A DNA stretch of 64,000 nucleotides from Carposina sasakii (taxonomy: Eukaryota; Arthropoda; Insecta; Lepidoptera; Carposinidae). Below, one piece after another: positions 1 to 10,649 of this stretch. The position numbers and the translations under genes are program-made. How positions within the stretch are numbered: the stretch's first letter is position 1; each line of letters starts with the position of its first letter. Below the pieces are notes generated by a model. The model made no database searches and was not told the DNA's origin. It was given only the letters and a program-made list of their open reading frames with translations. Location of the stretch: the NCBI GenBank assembly GCA_014607495.2, contig CP053148.1, forward strand, positions 6,076,001 through 6,140,000, written 5' to 3'.

Positions 1-226
1 ACATTGATATAGCTTATCTCACAAGTATGATAATAATTATAGGCTAATCTTTTTTAATGTTAAATAAATAACATACTTTATCTAGTGATATTCCTCTTTA
101 TAACAGTTGATAATTTTGAAATAAACCATATTTCAATATCCAACTAGGTTTGGGCAATCCTATTGAAACTATTACTAGGGTCAAAACATGTACATAGTAT
201 GTAGTTGTCATCAGACACTGTGGCAA
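1..226. other. Intronic sequence of glycerol kinase
   Basis: AT-rich sequence downstream of the second visible glycerol kinase exon. I see no further exon here. The last ten bases (217-226) are the left copy of the target duplication of the following SINE. Confidence 0.4.
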
Positions 227-487
227 TGTGGTGCCGGCAGAGTAGAGTTTGTACCACCCCTACCTGCCTGTGGGTATCGTACGAGGCGATTAAGGGTTTC
301 CGGAAGGTGGGCAGCAGCGCCTCCCGTATTGACAACATAGTCCGAAAATCACACTGCGGTCACCAACCCGCCTGCCCAGCGTGATGACTATGGGCAAAAC
401 CCCCCTGCGGCAGTAGCCTTGTGGCGTGCCCTGGGGGAGGACCTACGTCCAGCAGTGGACTGCAATAGGCTGAAGAAGAAGAAGAAG
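227..487 (+). mobile_element. SINE-like element, full length, with 10-bp TSD
   Basis: A 261-bp element flanked by the direct repeat ACTGTGGCAA (217-226 and 488-497), a typical target-primed integration footprint. It ends in a short (GAA)n tail after 'CTGCAATAGGCTGAA'. The same 261-bp unit is present at 30298-30558 on the other strand with its own 11-bp TSD, and shorter copies lie at 49622-49835 and 45752-45822. I recognise the sequence type as a common lepidopteran repeat but cannot assign a family name, and I could not locate clear pol III A/B boxes. Confidence 0.75.
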
Positions 488-534
488 ACTGTGGCAAAAA
501 CGATTAGTTTAACACAAGAAAATAAAACACATAC

Positions 535-708
535 CTTTAAGTAGTTTTTATTCCTAGTTTTATTTGGCACAGTATCCAGCAACTTATCCACTGTGGAAGA
601 AGTCCTCATGTCCAACCACACAATAGCATTGTGAAGAGGCTTTCCTGTCTCCCTGTCCCATACAATAGTTGTCTCCCGCTGATTTGTTACACCCACAGCT
701 ATGATATC
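535..708 (-). CDS. Glycerol kinase coding exon 2
   Basis: 174 nt, exactly 58 codons. The acceptor AG lies just upstream of 708 and the donor is AAAG|GTATGT at 535/534. It encodes [14 protein letters not shown] and continues to the hinge before the next exon. Confidence 0.88.
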
Positions 709-2591
709 CTTTGGAATTGATTTAAATTAATACACAAGTAAAATGCATCTAACATACTATCTAATGTTAAGCTAATAACTATATAAGCTAAGCTAAATAT
801 TCCTATCATAGTATACAAATTTCTAAGACCACTTGTAGACATCCATGTTTCTTACTGGACAATGGACCATGTTTTTAGCAGACTTATGTTGGTGTAGGTT
901 GCATAATGAATATGTGTACTGCACATGCACTGGGCAACCAACCGTTGAATAATTTATACTGGATAAAACATAGCTTCTCAGTGTGACATATATTTGAAGA
1001 AAGTGCAGTCACATATGGTAGTGCATTGCAGTAAACATTTCTGGAAAAATACTATGGAAAGTGCCTATCCATTGACTATTTTCAGGCATTTTAAATAACA
1101 TGACATACCTATTGTTACAATCGGGCTGTGTAGTTACGCGATAATAAACTAGAACCCACTTCTGACACCAATTTGTTACTGGTAAAATTATTTCTCAACA
1201 TTGATTATTTTTCTGTGTTCTTGGAATAATCTCGGTGTATTTGTGTATAGGTATATGTGGCTGGGAACATTCTAGACTAGCTAGCTAGGACTGGGTAGAC
1301 AGACCTCTTGAGAATGTGTCCCATTGTCCTCTCGGATACCTATCACCCATGCAGGAGTGCACCACATGGTGTATATAAGTGGCTGGTTTGGCCAACGCAG
1401 TCAGTCTTGTAATAAGAATAAGATTGGGAAGCTAAACAAGTGATAAGGGAAAGCGATAGTGAAGTGATCAGTAGAAGTATTGTGTTTTAGTGAGTTTGTG
1501 ACCTAAATAAAGTGCTCTTTTATACATATTCTCCTCTTTTAATCGACGGCTCGAAATTATAAAACCTTAGTCCGTAACACTATATGTTTATACTATGTAT
1601 AAACTAAACTTATTGTAGACTAAGCATAATTTAGAAAACGGGAAAATAACCTACTATAGAGAATTTCAGCAGCAGTAAGCTTATATACATACAGCCAGTG
1701 ACAGATATAAGGATATCCATTTATTGACAGTCCATTGTTGGGTTTCTACTCTCTGGAGTGGGTTGGCACACACCTTATCCCAAAAGCAATTTTAAAGGTG
1801 TGTAGGGAAAAATTAATAAAACTTTTTATTTATTTTTATACGAGTGGATGCCCACAACTATGTCTACATGGACAGCAGTACAAACAAAATGTCAAAATTA
1901 TCCAGTATAAAAATATTTTCCCAGGATAAAAAGTATGTATTATTCTGATATGTAAGCTATATTATTGTGAAGTTTCATCAAAATCTATTTAGTAGTTTTT
2001 GCGTGAAAGGGCAACAAACATCCTTACATACATCCTCACCAACTTTCATGTTCATAACATTAGAAGAATGAGTCTGCCAGTTACTTAGTTCATAGTTTTA
2101 TTTTAATTTTAGATTAATTTAATATTATTTAAGCTAGTTACTTACTAAGGAACATTCGATCAATTTTCATAGTACCTTTATTAGGCAGTGGTAGTAGGCC
2201 CCTACTGTAAACCTTTGTAAGGTATAAAAATTAAATTCATCTTAAATGTAACTATTTACCTACATGACACTTCAAGGAGACCAGTATTTATGTAATTAAC
2301 TGTTACATAAAAATGTAATAAACAAATTAAAATAATGTAGTTTCTTACCTTTGGTTTTCCTCCAAGAGAAATTAATTTTTCCATTGCCTTTTCGATACAA
2401 GTAACGACCACTTCTAATATAGCCATAGGATCTTGTTCTACCCATCCTTCTTGAGGAAAATGCTTATTCAATTCCTTCTGGTGGGATGCGATCACCTCGG
2501 AAGAATTTGGTTTAAAAATAATAAAACGAGCACTCGATGTTCCCTCGTCTATCGAACCAATTAATGGCCCAAATCTACCGTAGTCCACCAT
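535..2591 (-). CDS. Glycerol kinase, first two coding exons (partial gene)
   Basis: Two exons of glycerol kinase (FGGY carbohydrate kinase family), which phosphorylates glycerol to glycerol 3-phosphate with ATP in the cytosol. Exon 1 is 2591-2349 and exon 2 is 708-535; both junctions are phase 0, so the frame runs straight through. Exon 1 carries the N-terminal ATP-binding signature [12 protein letters not shown] and WVEQDP. Exon 2 carries the glycerol-contacting NQRETT segment and AIVWLDMRT. Together they give about 139 residues of an expected 500 or so; the rest lies beyond position 1. I chose ATG 2591 because the family starts shortly before the GSIDEGT motif; an in-frame upstream ATG at 2675 would add an unrelated 28-residue leader. 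Intron 1 holds a solo LTR and intron 2 holds a SINE. Gly-kinase assignment is firm; paralogue identity is not. Confidence 0.92.
1113..1579 (+). mobile_element. Solo LTR, Ty3/gypsy-like
   Basis: A 467-bp sequence with the inverted ends TGTTAC and GTAACA, flanked by the 4-bp direct repeat CTAT (1109-1112 and 1580-1583). Inside are a TATA box (TATATAAG, 1372-1379), an arthropod-type initiator TCAGT about 30 bp downstream (1401-1405) and an AATAAA signal (1506-1511), the expected U3-R-U5 order. No coding sequence or second LTR is nearby, so it is a solo LTR left by LTR-LTR recombination. A 4-bp TSD fits Ty3/gypsy better than BEL/Pao; that is inference. Confidence 0.8.
1372..1405 (+). promoter_or_regulatory. 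Core promoter inside the solo LTR
   Basis: TATATAAG followed at about 30 bp by TCAGT, the arthropod initiator consensus. It faces opposite to glycerol kinase transcription. Confidence 0.55.
1834..2060 (+). repeat. Diverged copy of the GACGCCCGCGACTCC repeat family
   Basis: Begins with a degraded form of the family's head (GTGGATGCCCACAACTATGT) and keeps the 'AAAATGTCAAAATTATCC' core. Its 3' half matches the variant seen at 36565-36715 and 47369-47612. Confidence 0.55.
2349..2591 (-). CDS. Glycerol kinase coding exon 1
   Basis: 243 nt, 81 codons, from the chosen ATG to the donor CAAAG|GTAAG at 2349/2348. It encodes the first phosphate-binding loop of the FGGY fold. Confidence 0.9.
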
Positions 2592-2724
2592 CTTTTGAGA
2601 ATCAATATTTTTTATTCCGAATAAAGAGACTTGAACTTTGGTAAACCTCATACAATGGTTCGAAGAGGAAAACAAGCCGTGCTTTTAATCATTTCGTTTT
2701 CAATGTTCAATATTTATTTTTAAC

Positions 2725-3056
2725 TAGTGGATGCCCGCGACTCCGTCCGCGTGGACTACAAAAAAAACAAAATGTCGAAATTATCCGGGGTAAAATCATT
2801 TTCCCGAGATAAAAAGTAGCCTATATATTAAGTGGGACCTGTCACAATATATTCCTGAAAACTGCATTGAAATCGGTTCAGCCGTTTTTGAGATTAGCCT
2901 GCACAAACGCACAGACAAACCGACAAAAATTCCAAAAATCATCCATTTGAGTCCTATTGCGTTGATAAAGATCTCCTATAATATTTTTTCTCATATATCT
3001 TCCATGTACGTACAGACAGCGATCCGTATCTTTTTTTATTATATGTAGATAGATAG
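2725..3056 (+). repeat. Dispersed repeat family A (about 330 bp)
   Basis: Starts ACTAGTGGATGCCCGCGACT and ends in TTTTATTATATGTAGATA. Near-identical copies occur at 6626-6992, 15030-15221 (3' truncated), 23531-23862 and 28822-29131. It has no coding capacity. This is a common lepidopteran interspersed repeat, probably the 3' part or SINE derivative of a non-LTR element (inference). Confidence 0.7.
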
Positions 3057-3094
3057 ATTTGTGTTTGACATTTCTGTCCTTTTTTTATTTAGTT

Positions 3095-3852
3095 TATCCC
3101 GAAGGAAAGGCAAGGGGAACTAAGCCCATACAGCCATTTTCTTTAGTAAATGATTTCTGAATTTATGATGGATGATATGATGATGATGATTGTAAACGTC
3201 GAGAAAATCTTCAAGAATGGGTTTAAAATTAGTAAAGATAAAAAAAAGCAGAAACAACTTACATGAGCCCATGAAGAGATAGTATTCCGACTAAAGTTTT
3301 ACTCAGCTTACCTGCATATAAAACCATGCAGATTCGTATCACAGGTAAACAAAATATAACTTATCTAACAAAAAACATCACTTTACGGACTCATGCAAGG
3401 CATTTAAAATAAATTTTGATTTTCACAAGAATTTCAAAGAATTTCCCGTCGTATCTAAAAAAAACTGTTATTTTGTTTTTTATTTATTAATCCCGAAATA
3501 AAAGCATGCGAATTTAAAAGGAAACTCTTAAGGTAGGGACAAACTGAGCCCACGTACGCAACGTATACTACGCATTATGACATCTAGACTACAAATTTTA
3601 TATGAAAATATATGCCTTAGAAACACACTTTTTGTATCGTACGCAACGTTGCGTATGATAAGTGTGTTTCCAAGTATATAAATTTCGTAGTCTAGATATC
3701 ATAATGCGTAGCATACGTAGCGTACGTGGGCTCAGTTTGTCCCTACCTTTAGAACAAATGAAACTATGTACATATTAGGTTGTTTCGACTAGGTATCCAT
3801 CGTTTTTGTTTCCATCATAGAGAAAATGGTTTCCATTCATTATCATCCATCA
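3095..3852 (-). repeat. Left arm of a long inverted repeat (family B)
   Basis: Reads as the reverse complement of 5618-6218, once the 218-bp MITE insertion at 3531-3748 is removed. Shared landmarks include TTTATCCCGAAGGAAAGGC, ACATGAGCCCATGAAGAGAT and CATAGAGAAAATGGTTTCC. The arms bracket an RTE relic. Confidence 0.75.
3531..3748. mobile_element. PIF/Harbinger-type MITE with TTA target duplication
   Basis: A 218-bp imperfect palindrome with terminal inverted repeats AGGTAGGGAC / GTCCCTACCT that extend inward (AACTGAGCCCACGTACG). It is flanked by TTA on both sides (3528-3530, 3749-3751). The right arm of the surrounding inverted repeat carries the empty site, reading CTCTCAGAGCAAATG where the filled site reads CTCTTA-element-TTAGAACAAATG. 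The 3-bp TWA target duplication points to PIF/Harbinger. Confidence 0.8.
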
Positions 3853-4355
3853 CATAATTATTAAGAAATCATTATTCTAAAACCAATGGCTGTATGGACA
3901 TATAGTTTCCCTTTTCTTAGGCCTTTTCTTAGGGATAAACAATTTTTTCAAAGCAGTCATGAGCAGGTTGAACCTTCCTATGACGGGTTCCGTTGGCTAA
4001 ATAATGTAAAGTGTGTTTCACCATGGTTTTACCATATAGTTCCTTAATTAGACTGATGACACGCGCTAGTTACTATGTGGATTATCTGCGTCACTGCATA
4101 CAAACAATATTAGTTCCGAAATTAGGCAAAGGAGTTAATCTATGAAACGGTGTTCACAGAATACATCCTCTCTACCACGTTTCCATTACGTAGTTCTTAT
4201 AGTTTCGGAATAAAGTGGCTGTGACATACTCGTATGGTCGGACTATAAGGCCTGAAACTGCGTTAAGCGGGCGCCCGCGCGGTTTCATACAAAAGTGCTC
4301 TGTAGTCGTCGGGACCTGCACGGGCGCCCGTCACGGGGAGGCGCGCGCCCCAAAC
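3853..4355. other. Unassigned sequence between inverted-repeat arm and RTE relic
   Basis: The first 120 bp again resemble the 3' end of family B (AACCAATGGCTGTATGG). The rest is unassigned. 4260-4355 is unusually GC-rich and probably leads into the RTE relic. No gene recognised. Confidence 0.4.
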
Positions 4356-5545
4356 CCACGTAACGGGGCCCGCCTCCGTCATGTCTACAATTTGTTTTCA
4401 AGGGTAATCACGAATCGTCTTGCTCGCAGGTTTGATGACTTCCAGCCTCCCGAACAAGCCAGTTTCCGAAAAGGGTTTAGTAACATAGACCATATCCACA
4501 CGCTACGGGAGATTATACCAAAAACGGAAGAGTATAATCGGCCACTATGCCTAGCATTCGTGGACTATGAGAAAGCCTTTGATTCGATCAAGACATGGGC
4601 AGTGCTGCAGCCTCTCCAGCGGTGCCATATTGACCATCGATATATCGAAGTGCTGAAGTGTTTATACAGCAACGCCACCATGTCGGTACGAGTACAGGAG
4701 CTGAGCACTGAGCCGATTTCATTGCAGAGGGGAGTGAGACAAGGAGATGTTATTTCTCCGAAGCGCTTCACTAATGCAGTGAAAGACGCCTTTAAGCTTC
4801 TCGAATGGAAAGGACTCGGCATCAAAATCAATGGCGAATACATCACTCACCTTCGATTTGGGATCGCTGAAGGATCTAAGCACAATGCTCGATGGCCTCA
4901 ATCGAGTCTCCCATCAGGTGGGCCTGAAGATGAACATGGACAAGACGAAGATCATGTCGAACGTCCATCTGCCGCCCACTCCTGTACTGATTGGGAGCTC
5001 GATGCTCGAAGTTGTTGACGAGTATGTTTACTTGGGACAGACGGTCAAACTAGGTAGGTCCAACTTTGAGAATGAAATATCTCGGCTGGGCAGCGTTCGG
5101 GAAACTACGAAGCTTATTTGTGTCCAAGATACCCCAGTCCTTAAAGACGAAGGTATTCAAGCAGTGCGTGCTGTCGGTGATGACCTACGGTGCCGAGACG
5201 TGGTCTCTATGTGCCTCATAAAGAAGCTCAGGATCGCACAGCGAGCGATGGAGAGGATCTCTCTGCGTGATCGAATCAGAAATAAAGAGATCCGCAGACG
5301 TACAAATGTCACCGACATAGCTTAACAGTCCAGCAAGCTGAAGTGGCAATGGGCAGGGCACATACCTAGCTCGAAGAACTGATGGCCGATGGAGCCGGAA
5401 AGTTCTAGAGTGGATACCACGTATCGGCAAGCGCAGCGTGGGAAGGCCACCCGCGAGGTGGACGGACGACCTGACCAAGGTCGGAGTGGAGGTTGTTGGG
5501 GGAGGCCTATGTCTAACAATGGACTTCTCAGGGCTGTTAATGATG
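4356..5545 (+). pseudogene. RTE-clade non-LTR retrotransposon relic
   Basis: Translations in two frames match RTE-type reverse transcriptase. The first covers the fingers/palm with DYEKAFDSI and RGVRQGD. The second, from about 4831, covers the thumb and C-terminal region with VSHQVGLKMNMDKTKIM, EYVYLGQTV and RIRNKEIRRRTNVTDIA. The frame changes close to 4840, and the catalytic FADD box expected between THLRF and the thumb region is missing, so the enzyme is dead. The 3' end stops near TGGACTTCTCAGGGCTG. Related relics lie at 42895-44180 and 48926-49193 on the minus strand. Confidence 0.82.
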
Positions 5546-5617
5546 AAAAAATAAAATGATAATAATTATGTTCCCGGCCGCCATACTACCCCGGACTATG
5601 GCAGACTTAAAGAGGAC

Positions 5618-6218
5618 GGCTGGTATAATGAATGGAAACCATTTTCTCTATGATGGAAACAAAAACGATGGTAAATAGAAACAACCTCATATGTACATAT
5701 ATAGTTTCATTTGCTCTGAGAGTTTTCCTTTAAATTCTCATGCCTTTATTTCGGGATTAATGAATAAAAAATAAAAAAACAGTTTTTTTTAGATTCGGGG
5801 GGAAAAGCGGAGCGGTTGTAATTTTCTTTTGAAAATCAAAAGAAATTTTGTGAATGGCTTGCATGTTTCTGTAAAGTGATGTTTTCTGGCAGATAAGTAA
5901 TATTTTGTTTACTTGTGATGTGAATCTAGTGCGTGTGCATGGTTTTATATGCAGGTAAGCCACAGACTAAGTAGAGATGCTAACGCAGGTAAGCTTAGTA
6001 AAACTTTAGTCGGAATACGATCTCTTCATGGGCTCATGTAAGTTGCTTCTGCTTTTTTGATCTTAACTAATTTTAAACCATTCTTGAGGATTTTCTCCAC
6101 GTTTACAATCATCATCATCATATCATCCATCCTAAATTCAGAAATCATTTACTAAAGATAATGGCTGTATGGGCTTAGTACCCCTTGCCTTTCCTTCGGG
6201 ATAAACCAAACAAAAAAA
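5618..6218 (+). repeat. Right arm of the long inverted repeat (family B)
   Basis: Pairs with 3095-3852 on the other strand. It carries the uninterrupted form of the site into which the MITE at 3531-3748 inserted, and ends in CTTCGGGATAAACC plus an A-rich run, suggesting a non-LTR or SINE 3' end. Confidence 0.72.
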
Positions 6219-6612
6219 AAACGGGATGGAGCGGTTCAGCGTTCAGCAGGTGTAATTTTCTTGTGAAAATCAAAAATTATTTGTAAATGGCTTGCATGTG
6301 TCCATAAAGTGATGTTTCCTGGTAGATAAGGTATATTTTGATTACTTGTGATGTGAATCTAGTGCGTGTGCATGGTTTTATACGCAGGTAAGCTGAGTAA
6401 ACTTTAGCCGGAATACGATCTCTTCATGGGCCCATGTAAGTTGTTTCTGCAATGATTTTTCATTTTGACTAACTTTACACTTATTCTTAAGGATTTCCCC
6501 GACGTTTCCATTCATCATTATCATCCATCATAAATTCAGAAATCATTTACTAAAGACAATGGCTGTATGGGCTTAGTTCCCCTTGCCTTTCCTTCGGGAT
6601 GAACAAAACAAA
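6219..6612 (+). repeat. Family B repeat, second direct copy
   Basis: Repeats the 3' half of the preceding arm in the same orientation (GGCTTGCATG ... ATACGATCTCTTCATGGG ... CTTCGGGATGAACAAAAC with an A-rich tail). Arranged head to tail with 5618-6218. Confidence 0.68.
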
Positions 6613-6625
6613 AAAAAAATTGTAA

Positions 6626-6992
6626 ACTAGTGGACGCCCGCGACTCCGTCCGCGTGGACTACAGAAAAAAAAGAAAATATCGAAATTATCCGGGATAAAA
6701 AGTAGCCTGTATGTTAAGTGGGACCTGTCACAATGCATCCTGAAAACTGCATCTAAATCGGTTCAGCCGTTTCTGAGATTAGCGTGCATAAACGCACAGA
6801 CAAACTGCCAAACAGATTTACCGACCAACAGACAAAAATTCCAAAAATCATTGTTTTGGGTACTATTGCGTTGACAAAGGTATTCAATAATATTTTTTCT
6901 TATAATTATATCTTCCACAAAGAATATACTTACTCTCTAACGAATCTTCCATGTACAGGCAGCGATCCGTAACATTTTTATTATATGTATAG
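6626..6992 (+). repeat. Dispersed repeat family A
   Basis: Starts ACTAGTGGACGCCCGCGACT right after the A-rich tail of the preceding family B copy and ends TTATTATATGTATAGATA. It contains an extra short stretch around 6880-6950 compared with the other copies. Confidence 0.68.
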
Positions 6993-7270
6993 ATAGCTTG
7001 CATGTATCCGTAAAGCGATGTTTTCTGGTAGATAAGTTATATTTAGTTTACTTGTGATGTGAATCTAGTGGTGTGCATGGTTTTATATGTAGGTAAGCTA
7101 AGTAAAACTTTAACCGGAATACGATCTCTTCATGGGCTCATGTAAATTGTTTCTGTGGTTATTTTTGGTTTGTACTAATTTCCCATTCGTTATTGAGGAT
7201 TTTCCCGACGTTTCCATTCATCATCATCATTTATCATCCATCATAAATTCAGAAATCATTTACTAATGCC
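6993..7270 (+). repeat. Family B repeat, 3'-truncated copy
   Basis: Resumes family B with GCTTGCATGTATCCGTAAAG directly after the family A insertion and stops near AGAAATCATTTACTAA. Confidence 0.6.
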
Positions 7271-7636
7271 TAGAGATAATATTGCGAGCGAGTCTATTCT
7301 ATAAAATTGCAATGAGGTTTTATTTTCTTTAGAGGAGCCTTCTCGAACACAGTTTTTGATCTTTAAATAATGTAAGTGTACTAGTCATGGACAGTATAAG
7401 GTCAAATTTTCACTAAATATTAAAAAAAAAGCGGGTGGGGCTGTGTCGGGGCACACGGCCGTTGGTTTTAACGTGAAACGTCTATGTTAGCGAATCGCTT
7501 TTAAAGTAAAAGATTGAAATGAAAACAAGATGGACGCTGTTTTAAGTATTTTAATAAAGAAGAACAGGTACGTAATAGAAACATAAAATACATAGCAAAT
7601 GTTTATATATTTATTGTCACTTTCTGGTTATTTTAA

Positions 7637-7845
7637 ATAGCAGCCGCCCACGACTTCGTCCGCGTGAGGGGGCGTTGTACCCGTGCGAAGCCGGGCAGGT
7701 TGTTGTATAGACTGTAGCCTTCCTTGGTAAATGGGCTATCTAACACTGAAAGAATTTTTCAAATCAGACCAGTAGTTCCTGAGATTAGCGCGTTCAAACA
7801 AACAAACAAACAAACTCTTCAGCTTTATAATATTAGTATAGATAT
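7637..7845 (+). repeat. Dispersed repeat with ATAATATTAGTATAGAT tail
   Basis: Carries CGACTTCGTCCGCGTGAG at the head and AAACAAACAAACAAACAAAC just before the tail. The same tail ends the tandem-repeat elements at 16003 and 23103. Confidence 0.5.
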
Positions 7846-8700
7846 AAATACTGTCCAAATTACACTTATTTTTGTATAAATCAATCGGTTCAAATAAACT
7901 TGACAAACACACGAAAGAATCACCACGCTATAAAGTCGGAGTCACGAGTTACACTGAATAGAAACAAGCGTGAGCGCCGGTTTCGCACAGTTATCGCACT
8001 ATCCCTCCCCCGCCACCCCGCTTGACCCCGACACGAACTCAATGTCATAACAGCGAGCTGACTATATAACTGAAATATTTACACCACATTTTTGTTTCTA
8101 AGACTAATAGTTTTTTAATTATTAAGGTACGATGATATAGACCTTTTCGTTACGGTCCAGTTTTTAAACCTGGTACCCGTATGTTTCGGCGCGATTTTAA
8201 AGACGTTTCACGTCAAAAAAAATAAGTTTCTCAACGTTTGCAAACATTACTAATCAATGTGGTTAATGTAATGTTGCTTTTATTAGGAATTAAAATGGTT
8301 TGGACAGTGAACGTTCCACAAATAAAAAATGTCAAAAGAAAAAAGGCAAAAAAAGTTCCACTAATGGACTTGGCATAAACCAGTAATGGACACCCAGTTA
8401 TGGAATGGGTCCCGGTAATGGACACCCTGGTTATGAACACTAAATAAGAAATCTGTATGTTCAGTTAGAAATTATGTTTATTTTAGGTTTTACACAAGAA
8501 AAATTGACAAATGTTGAGTTATCTACACAGGTTACCCATTCAATATGAAACATCCGTTTCTTATAAGCATTTAACCTTCTAACACTCAAAATCTTAAAGA
8601 GTAATCAACAAAATTCGGTTTGTCTCTCTTGAACATAATATAAAAATATTTATATATCACATATAGAGTAGGTTATATATAAAATAGAGTAAGCCTCTGT

Positions 8701-8818
8701 TTCAATTAAAATTTTATCGCGAAGATAAATCTATTGAACAGATAAATCTGACATTTTACGTACAAAATTCAACTGTTTATCTGTTCAATAGGTTTATCTT
8801 CTCGATAAAATTTTGATA
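8701..8818. repeat. Short palindromic element
   Basis: Arms of about 43 bp (8701-8746 and 8775-8818) pair through TCTATTGAACAGATAAA and its complement, with a 28-bp spacer. A MITE-like relic without resolved target duplication. Confidence 0.5.
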
Positions 8819-9394
8819 CAAACACGGCCTAAGTATCATTTGCATATAAAAAAGAGATCACTTAGAGATATCGTCACAACCATTATTTAATAGTGAATCC
8901 AGTTTAAGGATTATTTCAAGCATCTTGCCTTGAAAAACATGATGTGCACTTCAGTGTGGTTCCTTATAAAGTATTGCTATCTCTTGGGCTCATGCTAGCT
9001 GAATATTTCTTTGTAGCTATCAAAACACATCACACGGTTTATCAATTTTGAATGCAATTTACTATGAACACAACCTATCTACTGTTGTAATAAATTATAG
9101 ATAAAATTGTATTTGCTTTCTTTGTTATGTACAAGGCACAGGCCAAAGAGAACAACTGGTCACAGTGCTTAGATTTTTCTACTTGGATCATTCTTCGATG
9201 AAGAAAGTCATCAAAATTGTTTTGTCTTGTCCTATGGTTGGTGTCGTGGATTTTATCTGACCGTCACACTGAAACATAAATTGAATAGTGGGTAGTTATG
9301 TCTGTCCCTTTAATGTGCCTGAGACAGAAAGGATCAGGTAGAACAAATTCTATTTTTATGTTTAAGGGCCAGTGAGTTTGAATAAATCATAGTT

Positions 9395-9585
9395 AAGGGC
9401 TAATTTTTCCAATTGTCAGGCAGCCTATTTGTTGGATGTAAAGTTGATGTTGATTCTGTCTTTATCTTGATCAAGAAAGATCACAATTAGCTTCCAACTA
9501 ACTGATGCTGTCTTTCTCAAATGTTTGATGATAGAGTCAGAATCAACTTTATCTTTCAAATCTGGCCATTGGAAAATTGGTCCTA
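9395..9585. mobile_element. MITE family C
   Basis: Terminal inverted repeats of the form AGGGCTAATTTTTCCAAT with TGTCAGGCAG inside, repeated inverted at the right end. Related copies at 38450-38602 and 50194-50337 share the ends and the internal ATCTTTATCTTGATCAAG-like block. Superfamily not assigned. Confidence 0.55.
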
Positions 9586-10098
9586 TGGTCATTAAAGTGT
9601 CTGGCCATTTACATTTGATTAGAGGGTAAGTATATTCTTTGTTTACAATGTATTTTAGGTGTTCTACTACCACATGGTTTCATTATTGATACAATTAGTA
9701 TTCTTGAGAGAACTTACTATATGAACCCATTGTGGTCCTAGTAATAGTTGGTAAATCTTTGAATATCATTGAACCCTCAGAAGATATTATGCTTATTTAT
9801 TATGTGCTTACTTGCACACATTGTATTTATTGTGCCATGATTGCTATCCACTTGAAATGAGTGCTCATGCAATTTTCAGGGTTCTGTTTGTTAGATTATT
9901 ACTAGATAGTAAGGAGAATTCCTCAAAAATCAGGAATGTTCATAGAATCTTAAAAAATAAACTGGTGATTTCTAGTCTCATGTGGATATACTATAGTGAG
10001 CGAGCTATTTTCAACTATACTGCCACAACACAAGTTTTTTTTGTATGCCCTTACCAAAACCGGTAAGAAATAAGCCAGACTTTGAAACTTGGATAGTG
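9586..10098. other. Unassigned AT-rich sequence
   Basis: No gene, RNA or repeat boundaries recognised. Open frames here are short and lack family features. Confidence 0.35.
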
Positions 10099-10232
10099 TT
10101 GTCGATTCTGACTGTTAACACTTAAACCTAAACTTAGTCCTACCTGTCTCTTTCTATTTCAGTACATTGAATGGAGAGGGACAGACATAACTAATTTTAA
10201 GTTTAGGTTTAAGTGTGGAGGTCTGAATTGAG
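10099..10232. mobile_element. MITE family D
   Basis: A palindromic unit with TTGTCGATTCTGACTG at one end and CACTTAAACCTAAACTTAG inward, mirrored on the right. A cleaner copy lies at 27564-27703. Confidence 0.55.
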
Positions 10233-10303
10233 CACAGTGGTTACTTTGGCAGTTAGAAAGTAGACCATAAAGTACTTAAAATGACACCTCTAATAAGTCC
10301 TAG

Positions 10304-10586
10304 TATGAAGATATTGTGTTCAAAGTAATATTACGTCTTATACACCCTTAAACTTTTGACGAGGGCCACACCTACGTCACTTTTAAGCTGAAATTTCCTT
10401 CGCGTGTGGCTTCAAGACAGGTTATGAACGATTTTGGGTAGTGGTTACTTTATGGCAGAATAAGGATTGAAGCATTGAAGCCATACGCGAAGGAACCTTC
10501 AGTTTAAAAGTGACGTAGGTGTGGCCCTCGTCAAAAATTTAAGGGTGTATAAGACGTAATATTACTTTGAACACAATAACTTCATA
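10304..10586. mobile_element. Long-TIR palindromic MITE
   Basis: Arms of about 110 bp pair from TATGAAGATATTGTGTTC and TATACACCCTTAAA in to CCTTCGCGTGTGGCTTC, around a spacer of about 55 bp. Pairing is high with scattered mismatches, as expected for a recently amplified MITE. Confidence 0.7.
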
Positions 10587-10649
10587 ACAACGATACCCGA
10601 CCTGAAAATAAGGTCTTATACCTTATTTTCAGGTCGGGTATCGTTGTTA
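10585..10649. repeat. Perfect 29-bp hairpin
   Basis: Two exactly complementary 29-bp arms (10585-10613 and 10621-10649) separated by the 7-base loop TCTTATA. It begins where the preceding MITE ends. No gene context suggests a terminator. Confidence 0.85.

Larger units (their letters stand above)
709..2348 (-). other. Glycerol kinase intron 1
   Basis: GT-AG intron of about 1.64 kb. It contains a solo LTR (1113-1579), a degraded copy of the 'CCCGCGACTCCGTCC' repeat family (around 1834-2060) and otherwise AT-rich unassigned DNA. Confidence 0.7.
7271..9394. other. Gene-free stretch with minor repeats
   Basis: No gene recognised. 7637-7845 is a repeat with the head CAGCCGCCCACGACTTCGTC and the tail ATAATATTAGTATAGAT common in lepidopteran introns. 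8340-8435 has short repeats of GTAATGGACACCC. The rest is AT-rich. Confidence 0.45.

Noticed and set aside
2592..2675. Upstream ATG for glycerol kinase
   Set aside because: The added 28 residues have no counterpart in the family, and the next ATG sits at the expected distance from the ATP-binding loop.
10585..10649. Intrinsic transcription terminator
   Set aside because: No T-tract follows, there is no gene upstream and the context is eukaryotic.
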